The translations under genes were made by a program, and so were the position numbers. Under the pieces are notes generated by a model that was not told the DNA's origin, ran no database searches, and worked only from the letters and a program-made list of their open reading frames with translations. Positions 24,299-33,721 of a stretch of 54,911 nt of DNA are shown piece after piece (positions within the stretch are counted from its first letter, which is position 1; each line of letters opens with the position of its first letter). The DNA is taken from contig NZ_JHXD01000021.1 in NCBI RefSeq assembly GCF_000687715.1, forward strand, positions 1 through 54,911. Reading direction: 5' to 3'. This DNA is from Xylanibacter ruminicola Ga6B6. GTDB taxonomy: Bacteria > Bacteroidota > Bacteroidia > Bacteroidales > Bacteroidaceae.

Positions 24299-25960
24299 TT
24301 ATTTGTAGAGGAAGCGTTTGATACTTCTCTTAGGTGTCTTCTCGAATTCCTCTTCGTGGATTTCGATTTCAGAAATCTTCTCGTAAGCAGGAAGTATCTC
24401 GTTCAGTCCGTTGCGGTTCTGCTCCATGATGTTCTTCAAGTCCTCCTCAGAGAATCCCAGGTTCTTGGCCTCGTCCATATCGGGGTGAACTAAAGCTACC
24501 AGCTTGTTGTCGCGCTGTACAACCACGCTTTCAATCACCATGGTCATCGAATTCAGCTTGTCCTCGATTTCCTCTGGATAGATGTTCTGTCCGTTAGGAC
24601 CCAACAGCATGTTCTTTGAGCGTCCGTTGATAAACACGTTACCATCGGCATCCATCGTACCTAAGTCGCCAGTGTGGTACCAGCCATCGCGGTCGATGGT
24701 CTCGGCTGTAGCCTCAGGGTTCTTATAGTAACCCAACATCACGTTCGGCCCCTTGGTAAGAATCTCACCAGGAATACGCTGTGGATCGGGGGATACAATT
24801 TTTACCTCCTGATGCAAAGCTGCTCGTCCGCACGAACCTGGGGCAAAGGTATGCCAGTCGCGATAGCAGATGATAGGTGCACACTCAGTAGCGCCATAAC
24901 CTACGGTGTAGGGGAAGTCGATACGCTTCAGGAAGCGTTCTACCTCCTGGTTCAGCGCTGCACCACCGATGATGACCTCGTACATGTTGCCACCAAAAGC
25001 CTTCAAAACCTCCTGACAAATCATCTCGCGTACCTTCTTCGAAATCACAGGCATCTGCAACAGCAGGCGCATGCGGTTGTTCTGTATCTTTGGGAATACC
25101 TTCTTGCGGATAATCTTCTCGATGATAAGAGGTACGGCGATGACGATACGTGGACGAATCTCGGCAAGGGCCTGTGCGATGATTGCAGGCGAGGGTACAC
25201 GGTTCAGATAGTAAACATGACAACCGTGCAGGAACTCGAAGATAAACTCGAATGCCATACCATACATGTGGGCCATAGGCAACATTGAGATAACCTTATC
25301 GCCAGCCTTGATGGTGTTGCCCAGCACACTCATGGCAAAGTCGAAGTTCGACCAGAGCGCGCGATAGGGCAGCATAACGCCTTTAGAGAAACCTGTTGTG
25401 CCGCTGGTATAGTTGATAACGGCCAGTTCCTCAGGACTCTCCTCCATATAATAGTGTACGTGCTCCTTGCGGAAGTACTTGGGGAACTTCTTTCCATAAA
25501 GTTCGTTCAGGTGCTCGCGTGCGTAGGTTAATTTGTCGGTACGCGAAATCATGAGTGAGTAATCGGGGTTGTTGATGATACCCTCGAGTGTTGGCATGGC
25601 TAGGGGATCGATGATGGTAGCCACATGATCGCCCACAAACAGCAGTCGGGCTTCAGAGTGGTTCACGATGTTGTGTACCTGTTCGGCATTAAACTCGTGC
25701 AGAATGGGCACAGCTATAGCGCCGTAGGTAAGTGTGGCTAAGAATGCCACTGCCCATTGTGATGAATTACGACCGCAGAGGGCAATCTTATCGCCCTTCT
25801 GAATGCCGCTGTTTTCGAAAAGGATATGCAGCTTTTCGATTTTTCTGGCTACGTCATGAAACTGCAGCGTCTGTCCCTTAAAGTCGGTAAGCGCGTCGCG
25901 ATCCCAATTGTCAATAATACTCTTTTGTATAAGAGCGTTAAAACTAGGTATATGTTCCAT
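24299..25960 (-). CDS. AMP-binding acyl-CoA synthetase family protein (copy 2)
   Basis: 553 residues of the ANL superfamily. AMP-binding motif INYTSGTTGFSKGVMLPYRA, then VGYGATECAPII, GWYHTGDLGTMDADG and the hinge/Lys stretch NGRSKNMLLGPNGQNIYPEE. These enzymes activate fatty acids as acyl-AMP and then acyl-CoA or acyl-ACP. It is a tandem paralog of the next gene, 6 bp away. Confidence 0.9.
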   Translation of the reverse strand: MEHIPSFNALIQKSIIDNWDRDALTDFKGQTLQFHDVARKIEKLHILFENSGIQKGDKIALCGRNSSQWAVAFLATLTYGAIAVPILHEFNAEQVHNIVNHSEARLLFVGDHVATIIDPLAMPTLEGIINNPDYSLMISRTDKLTYAREHLNELYGKKFPKYFRKEHVHYYMEESPEELAVINYTSGTTGFSKGVMLPYRALWSNFDFAMSVLGNTIKAGDKVISMLPMAHMYGMAFEFIFEFLHGCHVYYLNRVPSPAIIAQALAEIRPRIVIAVPLIIEKIIRKKVFPKIQNNRMRLLLQMPVISKKVREMICQEVLKAFGGNMYEVIIGGAALNQEVERFLKRIDFPYTVGYGATECAPIICYRDWHTFAPGSCGRAALHQEVKIVSPDPQRIPGEILTKGPNVMLGYYKNPEATAETIDRDGWYHTGDLGTMDADGNVFINGRSKNMLLGPNGQNIYPEEIEDKLNSMTMVIESVVVQRDNKLVALVHPDMDEAKNLGFSEEDLKNIMEQNRNGLNEILPAYEKISEIEIHEEEFEKTPKRSIKRFLYK

Positions 25961-25966
25961 AAGCTA

Positions 25967-27625
25967 TTACTTATTCTTGTATAGATAGCGTTTGATACTC
26001 TTCTTTGGTGTCTTGGCGAACTCTTCGTCATGCAGCTCGATAGCCGAGATACGGCTGTATGCAGGCAGCATATTGTTAAGCTCCTGACGGTTCTGTTCCA
26101 TGATGTGTTCTAACTCCTCCTGACTGAAGCTTACCACCTCGTCCTGGTCAGGGTGAACCAAAGCCACCAGCTTTTCATCACGCTGTATCACGATGCTTTC
26201 CGATACCATAGCCATCGTGTTCAGCTTGTCTTCAATTTCTTCTGGATATACGTTTTGTCCGTTGGCGCCCAGCAGCATGTTTTTCAGGCGGCCACGAATA
26301 AATATGTGTCCGCTTGGCAGCATGGTGCCTAAGTCGCCTGTATGATACCAGCCCTCTTCGTCGATAGCCTCGCGTGTGGCCTCTTCGTTCAGGTAGTAAC
26401 CTAACATCATGTTGGTACCCTTGGTCACAATCTCGCCAGCCACGTTCTGTGGGTCGGAACTCAGAATCTTCACCTCCATACGGTCGACAGGTTGTCCAAC
26501 CGAACCGCCTATAAAGTCGTGGTAGTCTGAGAACGAAATCAGTGGGGCGCACTCGGTAGTGCCATAACCCACGGTGATGGGGAATCCGATTGAGAGCAGG
26601 AACTCTTCAACCTCCTTAGAGAGTGGGGCACCACCAACAATCACCTCGTACAGGTTTCCGCCAAAGGCATTATATACATCTTTACAGATGCGGTTCTTAA
26701 CCTTCTTGCTCACTACTGGCATGTTAAGCAGCAGACGCATACGGTTGTTCTGTATCTTTGGGAATACTTTCTTGCGGATGATCTTCTCGATAATCAGCGG
26801 AACGGTAATGATACATGCAGGCTTTACGGTAGCAAACGCCTCGGCAATGATGGCTGGACTCGGCAGGCGAGTCAAGAAGAACAGATGGCAACCGTTGCAG
26901 AATCCGAACAGGAACTCTACGGCCATACCATACATGTGTGCCATAGGCAGAATGCTCAGCATGTTGTCGCCGGCCTTTACGTTGCGGCCAAGCACTCGCA
27001 AACAAAACTCTACGTTACCCCAAATAGCGCGGTAGGGCAGCATCACGCCTTTTGAAAAGCCCGTTGTACCGCTGGTGTAGTTAATCATCGACAACTCTTC
27101 GGCCGTATCCTCATGGTATTTTACATGTTCGGCACGGAATGCTTTGGGGAACTTGCTACCAAACATCATGTTAAGATGTTCGCGTGCGTATGTGATCTTC
27201 TCAGATCGCGATACGTGAAGCGAGAAATCGGGCAAGTTAAAGATGGCCTCCAAAGCTGGCATGGCTTCAGCGTCGATAGTCTTAACCGCAAAATCGCCTA
27301 CAAACAGCAGGCGAGCGCCTGAGTGGTTCACTATATTCTGAATCTGCTCGCCGTTAAACTCATGCAGGATGGGTACGGCAACAGCACCATAGGTGAGTGT
27401 GGCTAAGAACGCAACAGCCCAATGGGCAGAGTTACGACCGCAAATGGCAATCTTGTCGCCCTTTACTACACCGCTATTCTCGAATAATATGTGGAGTTTT
27501 TCAATTTTGCGTGCAACGTCGTGATACTGAAGCGTAATGCCCTGATAATCAGTAAGGGCATCTTGATTCCAGTTGTCTACAATCGCTTTCTGGATTAAAG
27601 CATTAAAACTGCTAAATTCTTTCAT
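25967..27625 (-). CDS. AMP-binding acyl-CoA synthetase family protein (copy 1)
   Basis: 552 residues, very similar throughout to the following gene. It has the same P-loop (INYTSGTTGFSKGVMLPYRA), VGYGTTECAPLIS, GWYHTGDLGTMLPSG and GRLKNMLLGANGQNVYPEE. It has its own promoter and leads the pair. Copies differ most at surface stretches and the C-terminal domain, so they may prefer different acyl chains. Both lack a signal peptide. Confidence 0.9.
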   Translation of the reverse strand: MKEFSSFNALIQKAIVDNWNQDALTDYQGITLQYHDVARKIEKLHILFENSGVVKGDKIAICGRNSAHWAVAFLATLTYGAVAVPILHEFNGEQIQNIVNHSGARLLFVGDFAVKTIDAEAMPALEAIFNLPDFSLHVSRSEKITYAREHLNMMFGSKFPKAFRAEHVKYHEDTAEELSMINYTSGTTGFSKGVMLPYRAIWGNVEFCLRVLGRNVKAGDNMLSILPMAHMYGMAVEFLFGFCNGCHLFFLTRLPSPAIIAEAFATVKPACIITVPLIIEKIIRKKVFPKIQNNRMRLLLNMPVVSKKVKNRICKDVYNAFGGNLYEVIVGGAPLSKEVEEFLLSIGFPITVGYGTTECAPLISFSDYHDFIGGSVGQPVDRMEVKILSSDPQNVAGEIVTKGTNMMLGYYLNEEATREAIDEEGWYHTGDLGTMLPSGHIFIRGRLKNMLLGANGQNVYPEEIEDKLNTMAMVSESIVIQRDEKLVALVHPDQDEVVSFSQEELEHIMEQNRQELNNMLPAYSRISAIELHDEEFAKTPKKSIKRYLYKNK

Positions 27626-27654
27626 TAAAACTGCACAATTTTTGAAATTTTGTG

Positions 27655-27685
27655 CAAAGGTAATTCATTTTTTGCACACTACCAA
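27655..27685 (-). promoter_or_regulatory. Promoter of the acyl-CoA synthetase pair
   Basis: On the minus strand TACCTTTG (27655-27662) and TTG (27683-27685), 20 bp apart. Confidence 0.7.
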
Positions 27686-27711
27686 ATGTTTTTGTGCAAT
27701 TTTTTAAAAAT

Positions 27712-28959
27712 TTACTCGTATCTCATTGATTTCGCAGGATGAATATGCGAAATCAGGTAACTTGGTGCTATCAGAACAAACACACAGATAAATAAGGTGG
27801 CTATGTTGATGAGTGCTATCAATGGCAGATTCAACTCCATTGGTGCTTCGCTCACATAGTAGGTTTGTGCGTCGAGAGTGATAAAACCTGTGTATTTTTG
27901 GAGCAGTACGATGCCGATACCCACGATGTTACCCCAGAACAATCCCTGACCGATGATGAATACCGAGAACCACAGGAATGTGTGGCGAACGGTATTGTTG
28001 CGGGCGCCTAGGGCCTTCAGGATACCAATCATCTGTGTGCGTTCCAGGATGATGATGAGCAAACCACTAATCATGGTAAAGCCTGCTACGCAAACCATCA
28101 GTGCCAAGATGATCCATACGTTGATATCGAGCAGTTCCAACCACGAGAATACTTGTGGGTACAACTCGTAAATGGTTTCGGATGTGAGTGAGTTGCCTTG
28201 TTCGTCGCTGGTACGGTTAATATTGTCGATAAACTGGTTGGCAGTATCGTTTACCTTCTCGAAATCCTTCACCAGCACTTCAATACCTGTAACCTGATTA
28301 TCAGTCCAACCGTTCAGCTTGTTGGCGGTATGCAGGTCGGTAAAACACAGCGTCTCGTCGAAGCGTGTCATGTTGGTCTGGTAGATGCCACTGATGGTGA
28401 ACTTACGAGTGCGGACATCCTGATTATCGATGAAATAGCCAAAAACCTTGTCGCCAACCTTGAGACGCATCTTGTCGGCTATCATCTTGGAAACCAGTAG
28501 TTTATACTTGCTTGTTTTATCGCTGAATGAAGTGACGTTTCCTGCTATAAGGTGCTGACTCAGAAAGGTGGTATCGTATTCTTCGGCGATGCCTTTGATG
28601 GCTATTCCTAAGAAATCTTCGTCGGTTTTCAGAATGCCCTGTGTCATGCTGAAGCGTTCGGCTTTTGCCACACCTGACAGCTTGCTAACAACCTTCATTA
28701 AGCTATCGTTGGCGCAGATGGGGTGCGGATCAGAACCGTTGTAGTTCATGATGTTGTGTACCTGGATATGGCTGCCAAAACCCACTACCTTGTCGCGGAT
28801 GGTGTGCTTAAAACCTAGTACCACGCTTACCGTTACTATCATCACAGCCAGGCCAATAGCCACGCCGATGGTGGCTATACGAATAGCCGGGCGACTCACT
28901 TTTCGTTTGTCGCCCTGATCGCTATATATTCTTTTGGCTATGTATAGAGGAAAATTCAA
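27712..28959 (-). CDS. FtsX/LolC-type ABC transporter permease
   Basis: 415 residues with the MacB/LolC topology: helix 1 near residues 27-50 (IATIGVAIGLAVMIVTVSVV), a large periplasmic domain, and three helices at the C-terminal half (IILALMVCVAGFTMISGLLI, VFIIGQGLFWGNIVGIGIV and LIALINIATLFICVFVLIAP). The motif KALGARNNTVRHTF is the coupling loop to the ATPase. LolCDE releases lipoproteins from the inner membrane; no lolD is adjacent. The start appears to be TTG at 28959, right after heptamer repeats and the end of the aminotransferase gene. Confidence 0.88.
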   Translation of the reverse strand: MNFPLYIAKRIYSDQGDKRKVSRPAIRIATIGVAIGLAVMIVTVSVVLGFKHTIRDKVVGFGSHIQVHNIMNYNGSDPHPICANDSLMKVVSKLSGVAKAERFSMTQGILKTDEDFLGIAIKGIAEEYDTTFLSQHLIAGNVTSFSDKTSKYKLLVSKMIADKMRLKVGDKVFGYFIDNQDVRTRKFTISGIYQTNMTRFDETLCFTDLHTANKLNGWTDNQVTGIEVLVKDFEKVNDTANQFIDNINRTSDEQGNSLTSETIYELYPQVFSWLELLDINVWIILALMVCVAGFTMISGLLIIILERTQMIGILKALGARNNTVRHTFLWFSVFIIGQGLFWGNIVGIGIVLLQKYTGFITLDAQTYYVSEAPMELNLPLIALINIATLFICVFVLIAPSYLISHIHPAKSMRYE

Positions 28960-28962
28960 CTG

Positions 28963-28983
28963 TTAATTATCAATTATCAATTA
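28963..28983 (-). repeat. Three tandem TAATTGA-type heptamers at a gene junction
   Basis: On the minus strand TAATTGA, TAATTGA, TAATTAA run from 28983 to 28963. The first unit holds the aminotransferase stop; the permease's TTG start follows 3 bp later. Confidence 0.8.
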
Positions 28984-30186
28984 CTCTTCATCTACTCGTC
29001 CTGGGTAGGCTTCGAGTGCCTTGCGCAGTACGATAAGTGCGCGCTCAAGGTCTTTCTTCTGTAATACGTAGGCAATACGTACCTGATTGATACCTGCACC
29101 TGGGGTGGTATAGAATCCGGCTGCTGGGGCCATCATCACTGTCTCGCCCTCGTATTCGAACTCCGACAGGCACCAACGGCAGAACTTCTCGGCATCATCT
29201 ACGGGCAGCTTGGCTACGGTGTAGAAAGCACCCATGGGGATAGGTGAGTAAACACCAGGAATGCGGTTCAGTCCGTCGATCAGGCACTTACGGCGCTCAA
29301 CATACTCGTCGTACACATCGCGATAGTACTCCTCGGGTGCATCCAGCGAAGCCTCGGCCACAATCTGTCCGATGAGTGGGGGAGAGAGACGAGCCTGACA
29401 GAACTTCATCACGGCCTTACGTACCTCGGCGTTCTTGGTAATCAGGGCGCCAATACGGATACCACACTCTGAGTAACGCTTAGATACTGAGTCGATCAGG
29501 ATTACATTCTGCTCAATTCCTTCCAGGTGGCAAGCCGAAATATAAGGCGAGCCTGTGTAGATGTACTCACGATAAACCTCGTCGGAGAAGAGATACAGGT
29601 CGTACTTCTTCACCAGGTCGCGAATCTGGTTCATTTCGCGTCGTGTGTACAGGTAACCCGTTGGGTTATTGGGGTTACATATCATAATGGCGCGTGTACG
29701 CTCATTAATCAACTCCTCGAATTTCTCTACCTTGGGGAGTGAGAAACCCTCCTCGATGGTAGTGGCAATGGTGCGGATTTTGGCTCCTGCCGAGATGGCA
29801 AAGGCCATATAATTGGCGTAAGCAGGCTCTGGTACGATAATCTCATCGCCAGGATTCAGGCAGCTCAGGAATGCAAACAGCACCGCCTCGCTACCACCAC
29901 TGGTAATGATGATATCATCAGCTGTTACGTTAATATTGTACTTAGCATAATAGTCTACCAACTTTTCGCGATAGCTCTGATAACCCTGCGAGGGTGAATA
30001 CTCCAGGATACTGCGATCTATCTGCTTCAGGGCATCGAGTCCTACTTGCGGTGTTGGCAGGTCAGGCTGACCGATGTTCAGATGGTACACCTTGGTACCT
30101 CTTTTCTTAGCGGCTACAGCGAGAGGGGCGAGTTTTCTGATAGGCGACTCGGGCATCTCAAGTCCGCGAACTGATATCTCAGGCAT
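28981..30186 (-). CDS. PLP-dependent aminotransferase, class I/II
   Basis: 401 residues, aspartate-aminotransferase fold. LNIGQPDLPTPQVGLDAL, the SGGSEAVLFAF loop, CNPNNPTGYLYT (binding PLP and substrate) and the Schiff-base Lys in LIDSVSKRYSECGIRIGALI. The substrate cannot be told from the sequence; this subfamily is often annotated as aspartate or general aminotransferase. It is upstream of the permease gene in one transcript. Confidence 0.9.
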   Translation of the reverse strand: MPEISVRGLEMPESPIRKLAPLAVAAKKRGTKVYHLNIGQPDLPTPQVGLDALKQIDRSILEYSPSQGYQSYREKLVDYYAKYNINVTADDIIITSGGSEAVLFAFLSCLNPGDEIIVPEPAYANYMAFAISAGAKIRTIATTIEEGFSLPKVEKFEELINERTRAIMICNPNNPTGYLYTRREMNQIRDLVKKYDLYLFSDEVYREYIYTGSPYISACHLEGIEQNVILIDSVSKRYSECGIRIGALITKNAEVRKAVMKFCQARLSPPLIGQIVAEASLDAPEEYYRDVYDEYVERRKCLIDGLNRIPGVYSPIPMGAFYTVAKLPVDDAEKFCRWCLSEFEYEGETVMMAPAAGFYTTPGAGINQVRIAYVLQKKDLERALIVLRKALEAYPGRVDEE

Positions 30187-30190
30187 CTCT

Positions 30191-30226
30191 TAATTTACAA
30201 TTTTACAATTTTACAATTTACAATTT
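30191..30226 (-). repeat. Tandem ATTGTAA-type repeats before the aminotransferase start
   Basis: On the minus strand units of 7 or 8 bp, AAATTGT/AAAATTGT, repeat four times and end 4 bp before the ATG. A -7 box (TAACTTTG, 30233-30240) lies directly upstream, so the repeats form nearly the whole leader. Confidence 0.75.
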
Positions 30227-30311
30227 GCGGTGCAAAGTTACTAAAATATTTTTAAATCGTGCTTTTTTTCGATTTATTTGTTTACTTTTGCAGCAAAATT
30301 GTGAGCTTACG

Positions 30312-31601
30312 ATGAATTTCGAGGAATTATTAGAAACGCGTGACGTTAGAAAAACCACGAAAGTCCGTCTTCCCTACGGTTACTTCTACAAGCGGTTGAT
30401 CGATGGAAAGTACTCTAACTTCGTGGAGTTCCACGACGAGGTGGCCGATCATGTCGCCTTTAGTAATTGTGTGCGTACCGAGGCTGCCGATATGGAGAAG
30501 GTTAAGAATAAGCACCAGCTGCACTTTGTGCCCAACGAGGGCGACGGCGGTGTTTATGCCATAGCGGTTGAGGTGGGCAACTTCGTGACTTTCGAGCAGC
30601 TGCTGAACGAGAATCCAGCTGTTGTGGCGCGCGAGGATTTTGCCAACAACACGTTGCGCGATCTGGTAGAACTTACCCATCAGCTTAACGAGCAGGGCGT
30701 GTATCACGTATGTTTTGCCCCCTGTAACGTGTTAGCTCGCAAAAACGATGCAACCATCCGTCTGCTTTGTCATGGTTCGTTCTATGCTAAATTGGATCAG
30801 GAGATACTGTACGACGGACTTGAGGATTATGTAGCGCCTGAGGTGCTGGCTGGTGGCGAGATGGATGCCCGTGCCGATGTGTACTCGATGGCCAAGTTTG
30901 TGGTGTGGCTGTTTCATTCAGCTGGTCTGCCATTTGAGTGGCGCCAGATTATCGCCAAGGCCACAGCCGAAGATCCCGACCGCCGTTACCAGACGGTTCA
31001 CGATTTCTACCATGCGCTCATCAGTCGTAAGCAGATGCGTCGCACAGCTATGGTAGGGTTGGCTGCAGTTGCTATAGCGCTGGCCATTGTGGGTAGCTAT
31101 TTCTATATGTTGCCCCAGCCCGAGGAGGTAGAATACGTGAAGGCTGTTGAGGAGCCTATCCCCGATGATATGCTCGACGAGGAGAACCTGCTATACGGCT
31201 TGGGTGCCGATGCCGATTCGGCTACCATCGCCAATATTGTGGCCAAGCAGATGCGTATGAAGGATTCGCTCTCTATCGACGAGAAGGAGATGAAAGAGTA
31301 TCAGGCCAAGGCCGAGCAGATATTCCGCAAACAGTTTACCAAAGAGGCCGACCGTATCCTCTCGAAGGTTTATAACAACAAGCAGATGAACCTTTCGGAA
31401 AAGGATTTTTTGGCGCGCAGCCGTAGTATGACCGAGGAGTTGGCCAAGGCCGAGCAGGAGCTTGCCAAAAGCAGCAACCTGGGTAACGAGCGCTCGCAGC
31501 GTATTGCCAGTGAGATTATCGACCAGCTTACCACCAAGAAAATGGAGGCGCTGGACAAAGATTATATGGGAATTAAAAAGAATAAAACAGAAAACAAATG
31601 A
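30312..31601 (+). CDS. Membrane-anchored Ser/Thr kinase-fold pseudokinase
   Basis: 429 residues. The first 240 follow a protein-kinase fold: an N-lobe, then YHVCFAPCNVLARKN where HRDLKPxN should be (about residues 131-145), LLCHGSFYA in place of DFG (about 151-159), a clear EDYVAPEVLAGGEMDARADV (APE motif and subdomain IX, 171-190) and DPDRRY. The catalytic Asp, DFG Asp and VAIK Lys are all missing, so it should not phosphorylate. A helix (about 245-265) leads to a periplasmic, helical, charged C-terminus. It overlaps a DUF4494 gene by ATGA. ATG 30312 is chosen because a -7 box (TACTTTTG, 30283-30290) lies just before it. Confidence 0.8.
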   Translation: MNFEELLETRDVRKTTKVRLPYGYFYKRLIDGKYSNFVEFHDEVADHVAFSNCVRTEAADMEKVKNKHQLHFVPNEGDGGVYAIAVEVGNFVTFEQLLNENPAVVAREDFANNTLRDLVELTHQLNEQGVYHVCFAPCNVLARKNDATIRLLCHGSFYAKLDQEILYDGLEDYVAPEVLAGGEMDARADVYSMAKFVVWLFHSAGLPFEWRQIIAKATAEDPDRRYQTVHDFYHALISRKQMRRTAMVGLAAVAIALAIVGSYFYMLPQPEEVEYVKAVEEPIPDDMLDEENLLYGLGADADSATIANIVAKQMRMKDSLSIDEKEMKEYQAKAEQIFRKQFTKEADRILSKVYNNKQMNLSEKDFLARSRSMTEELAKAEQELAKSSNLGNERSQRIASEIIDQLTTKKMEALDKDYMGIKKNKTENK

Positions 31602-32074
31602 GAAGTAGAACAGCAATGTGGTTTGAATGCAAGATCCGTTATGAAAAGGTAACCGAGGACGGCTTGCAGAAGAAAGTAAACGAAAATTATGTAGTCGACG
31701 CCCTGAGTTTCAGCGAGGCCGAGACCCGCATCACCGAGGAGATGTCGTCGTATATCAGCGGCGAGTTCGAGGTGGCCGATATAAAGAAAGCAGCTTACAA
31801 AGAGGTATTCTTTACCGATGATAACATTGCCGATAAGTGGTACAAGGCCAAGCTCCAGTTCATCACTATCGACGAGAAGACTGAGAAGGAGAAGCGTTCA
31901 ACCGTTAACTACCTGGTTCAGGCTGGTTCAATGAACGGTGCCATGAAGAATATCGACGAGGTGATGGGCGGTACCATGATCGACTATGTAGTTTCGTCGG
32001 TAGCCGAGACAACGTTGATGGACGTTTACGAGTACGGCAAAAAGAATGATAAGCCCGAATACGAGCAGCAGTAA
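31598..32074 (+). CDS. DUF4494-family protein
   Basis: 158 residues, soluble, matching the DUF4494 family of Bacteroidetes: MWFECKIRYEKVTEDGLQKK, YVVDALSFSEAETRITEEM, WYKAKLQFITIDEKTEKEKR. Function unknown. The ATG overlaps the pseudokinase stop and YggS follows 17 bp on, so the three are one operon. Confidence 0.85.
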   Translation: MRSRTAMWFECKIRYEKVTEDGLQKKVNENYVVDALSFSEAETRITEEMSSYISGEFEVADIKKAAYKEVFFTDDNIADKWYKAKLQFITIDEKTEKEKRSTVNYLVQAGSMNGAMKNIDEVMGGTMIDYVVSSVAETTLMDVYEYGKKNDKPEYEQQ

Positions 32075-32091
32075 AAAACACAAACGATACG

Positions 32092-32769
32092 ATGATGGAT
32101 TACGACGTTAAATTCCATCTGCACGAGGTGCTCGATACATTGCCACAAGGTGTTCGCCTTGTGGCTATCTCTAAATATCACCCTAACGAGTATATCGAGG
32201 CTGCCTACGAGGAGGGTCAGCGTGTGTTTGGCGAAAGTCACGAACAGGAGTTGCGCCAGAAGCACCAGACGTTGCCTCTGGATATCGAGTGGCACTTTAT
32301 CGGCCATTTGCAGACCAACAAGGTAAAGTATATCGCACCTTATGTAACGATGATCGAGGCTGTTGACTCGCTCAAACTTTTGCGCGAGATTAACAAACAG
32401 GCCGAAAAGTGTGGCCGCCGTATCAAGGTGCTGCTCGAGCTGCATATTGCCGAGGAGGCTACCAAGTACGGACTTACGCTCGATGCCTGCCGCGAACTGT
32501 TGGCAGCAGGCGAGTGGCGCGAGATGCAGCATGTGCAGATTTGTGGCTTGATGATGATGGCATCGTTTGTGGATGACGAAGCGCAGATTCGTCGCGAGAT
32601 GCAGACTGCCCGCGATTTCTTCGACGAGGTGAAAGCTCAGTATTTTGCTAACGACGAAGCGTTTTGTGAGCGTTCGTGGGGTATGAGCGATGATTATCCC
32701 ATCGCCCTGCAGACTGGCTCAACCATGATACGTGTGGGCACTAAGATTTTTGGTCCCCGCGTTTATTAA
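32092..32769 (+). CDS. yggS: YggS/PLPHP-family PLP homeostasis protein
   Basis: 225 residues in a single TIM-barrel. VAISKYHPNEYI holds the PLP Lys, then GESHEQEL, WHFIGHLQTNKVKYI and GLMMMASF. The C-terminus binds the phosphate with WGMSDDYPIALQTGSTMIRV. It controls the PLP pool. It ends in a 29-bp tail-to-tail overlap with the EFR1 gene. Confidence 0.93.
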   Translation: MMDYDVKFHLHEVLDTLPQGVRLVAISKYHPNEYIEAAYEEGQRVFGESHEQELRQKHQTLPLDIEWHFIGHLQTNKVKYIAPYVTMIEAVDSLKLLREINKQAEKCGRRIKVLLELHIAEEATKYGLTLDACRELLAAGEWREMQHVQICGLMMMASFVDDEAQIRREMQTARDFFDEVKAQYFANDEAFCERSWGMSDDYPIALQTGSTMIRVGTKIFGPRVY

Positions 32770-33523
32770 AATAGTACTGGCCGCGCTTACGTGTAATCTT
32801 GCCAAAGTTGATGGCATGCACGGGGCAATAATGAAAACAGGCTAAACAAGAGGTGCACCGTCCGTTGTGAATCCACTCGGGCGGTGTTCCTTGTATATTG
32901 TCCACAGGGCATACTTTTATACATTTGCCACATTTAATACACACATCCTCATCAACCGTAAACTTCTTGTCGTTTACCATGCGGGCATTAAAGTAAGCAC
33001 CAATCACGTACGAGTAAAGTCGGGGAGTGCCGCCTTTCACTAACTCCTCAATACCCGTCTTGCGCTCGCGTATAACTGATATGATATGTGGCAGCATCTT
33101 TCGCGCCTGGTTTATCTTGGCGTGCTCCTTCTCCTCCGTATCCGTGTACATAAACGGCAGACACACATAGCTTTCAGGCATCACAACGGCAAACTGCGTG
33201 GTGGCCTGTAAGCCGATAGCTGCCAAATCCTTGTTCAGTATCGTCATTGTTTCGCCCATGTTGTCGCCACAGGTCGTCAGCGCCCAACAATAAGCGTTAT
33301 TTTTCGAAATAGATAGTTTGCTGATAAACTCTCGTACTATTCTGGGGGGCTGCCAGCCGTGAGTAGGGAAGCAGAAACCGATGCTTTCGTTCTGCTTTAA
33401 TTCAAACTGATACTGTCCCTCGCGCATCAAGTCGGGGATGTAATAAAGCTCTTCGCCGATGGCCTCGCTTATCTGCTGAGCCACCCATTTGGTGTTTCCT
33501 GTGCCTGTAAAATAGAATATCAT
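32741..33523 (-). CDS. EFR1-family ferredoxin (flavodoxin-like plus 2x[4Fe-4S])
   Basis: About 260 residues from ATG 33523. The N-terminus is flavodoxin-like, with the FMN phosphate loop IFYFTGTGNTKWVA. The C-terminus has two 4Fe-4S motifs, CIKCGKCIKVCPVDN and CTSCLACFHYCPVHA. It carries electrons to an unknown partner. The longer frame to 33586 runs over the -7 box TATTTTTG (33528-33535). Confidence 0.9.
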   Translation of the reverse strand: MIFYFTGTGNTKWVAQQISEAIGEELYYIPDLMREGQYQFELKQNESIGFCFPTHGWQPPRIVREFISKLSISKNNAYCWALTTCGDNMGETMTILNKDLAAIGLQATTQFAVVMPESYVCLPFMYTDTEEKEHAKINQARKMLPHIISVIRERKTGIEELVKGGTPRLYSYVIGAYFNARMVNDKKFTVDEDVCIKCGKCIKVCPVDNIQGTPPEWIHNGRCTSCLACFHYCPVHAINFGKITRKRGQYYFNKRGDQKS

Positions 33524-33721
33524 GGTGCAAAAATACATTTTTTTGTTGATATTCTGATTAAAGTTTCGTGTTTTTCGCAAAAACAATATACCTTTGCAGG
33601 GTCGAAACCTAAAAAAACGACGAATTAAATATTATTAACGGTTAGTGATGCAAGATTTTGGGTTGTAGTGCATTTAGAGTGTGTACAATTCAAATCACAA
33701 AACAAAAACAATTAGTAAAAA

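Noticed and set aside
33600..33721. Riboswitch in the long leader of the DUF4840-like gene
   Set aside because: No stable stem or known riboswitch core is visible by eye.
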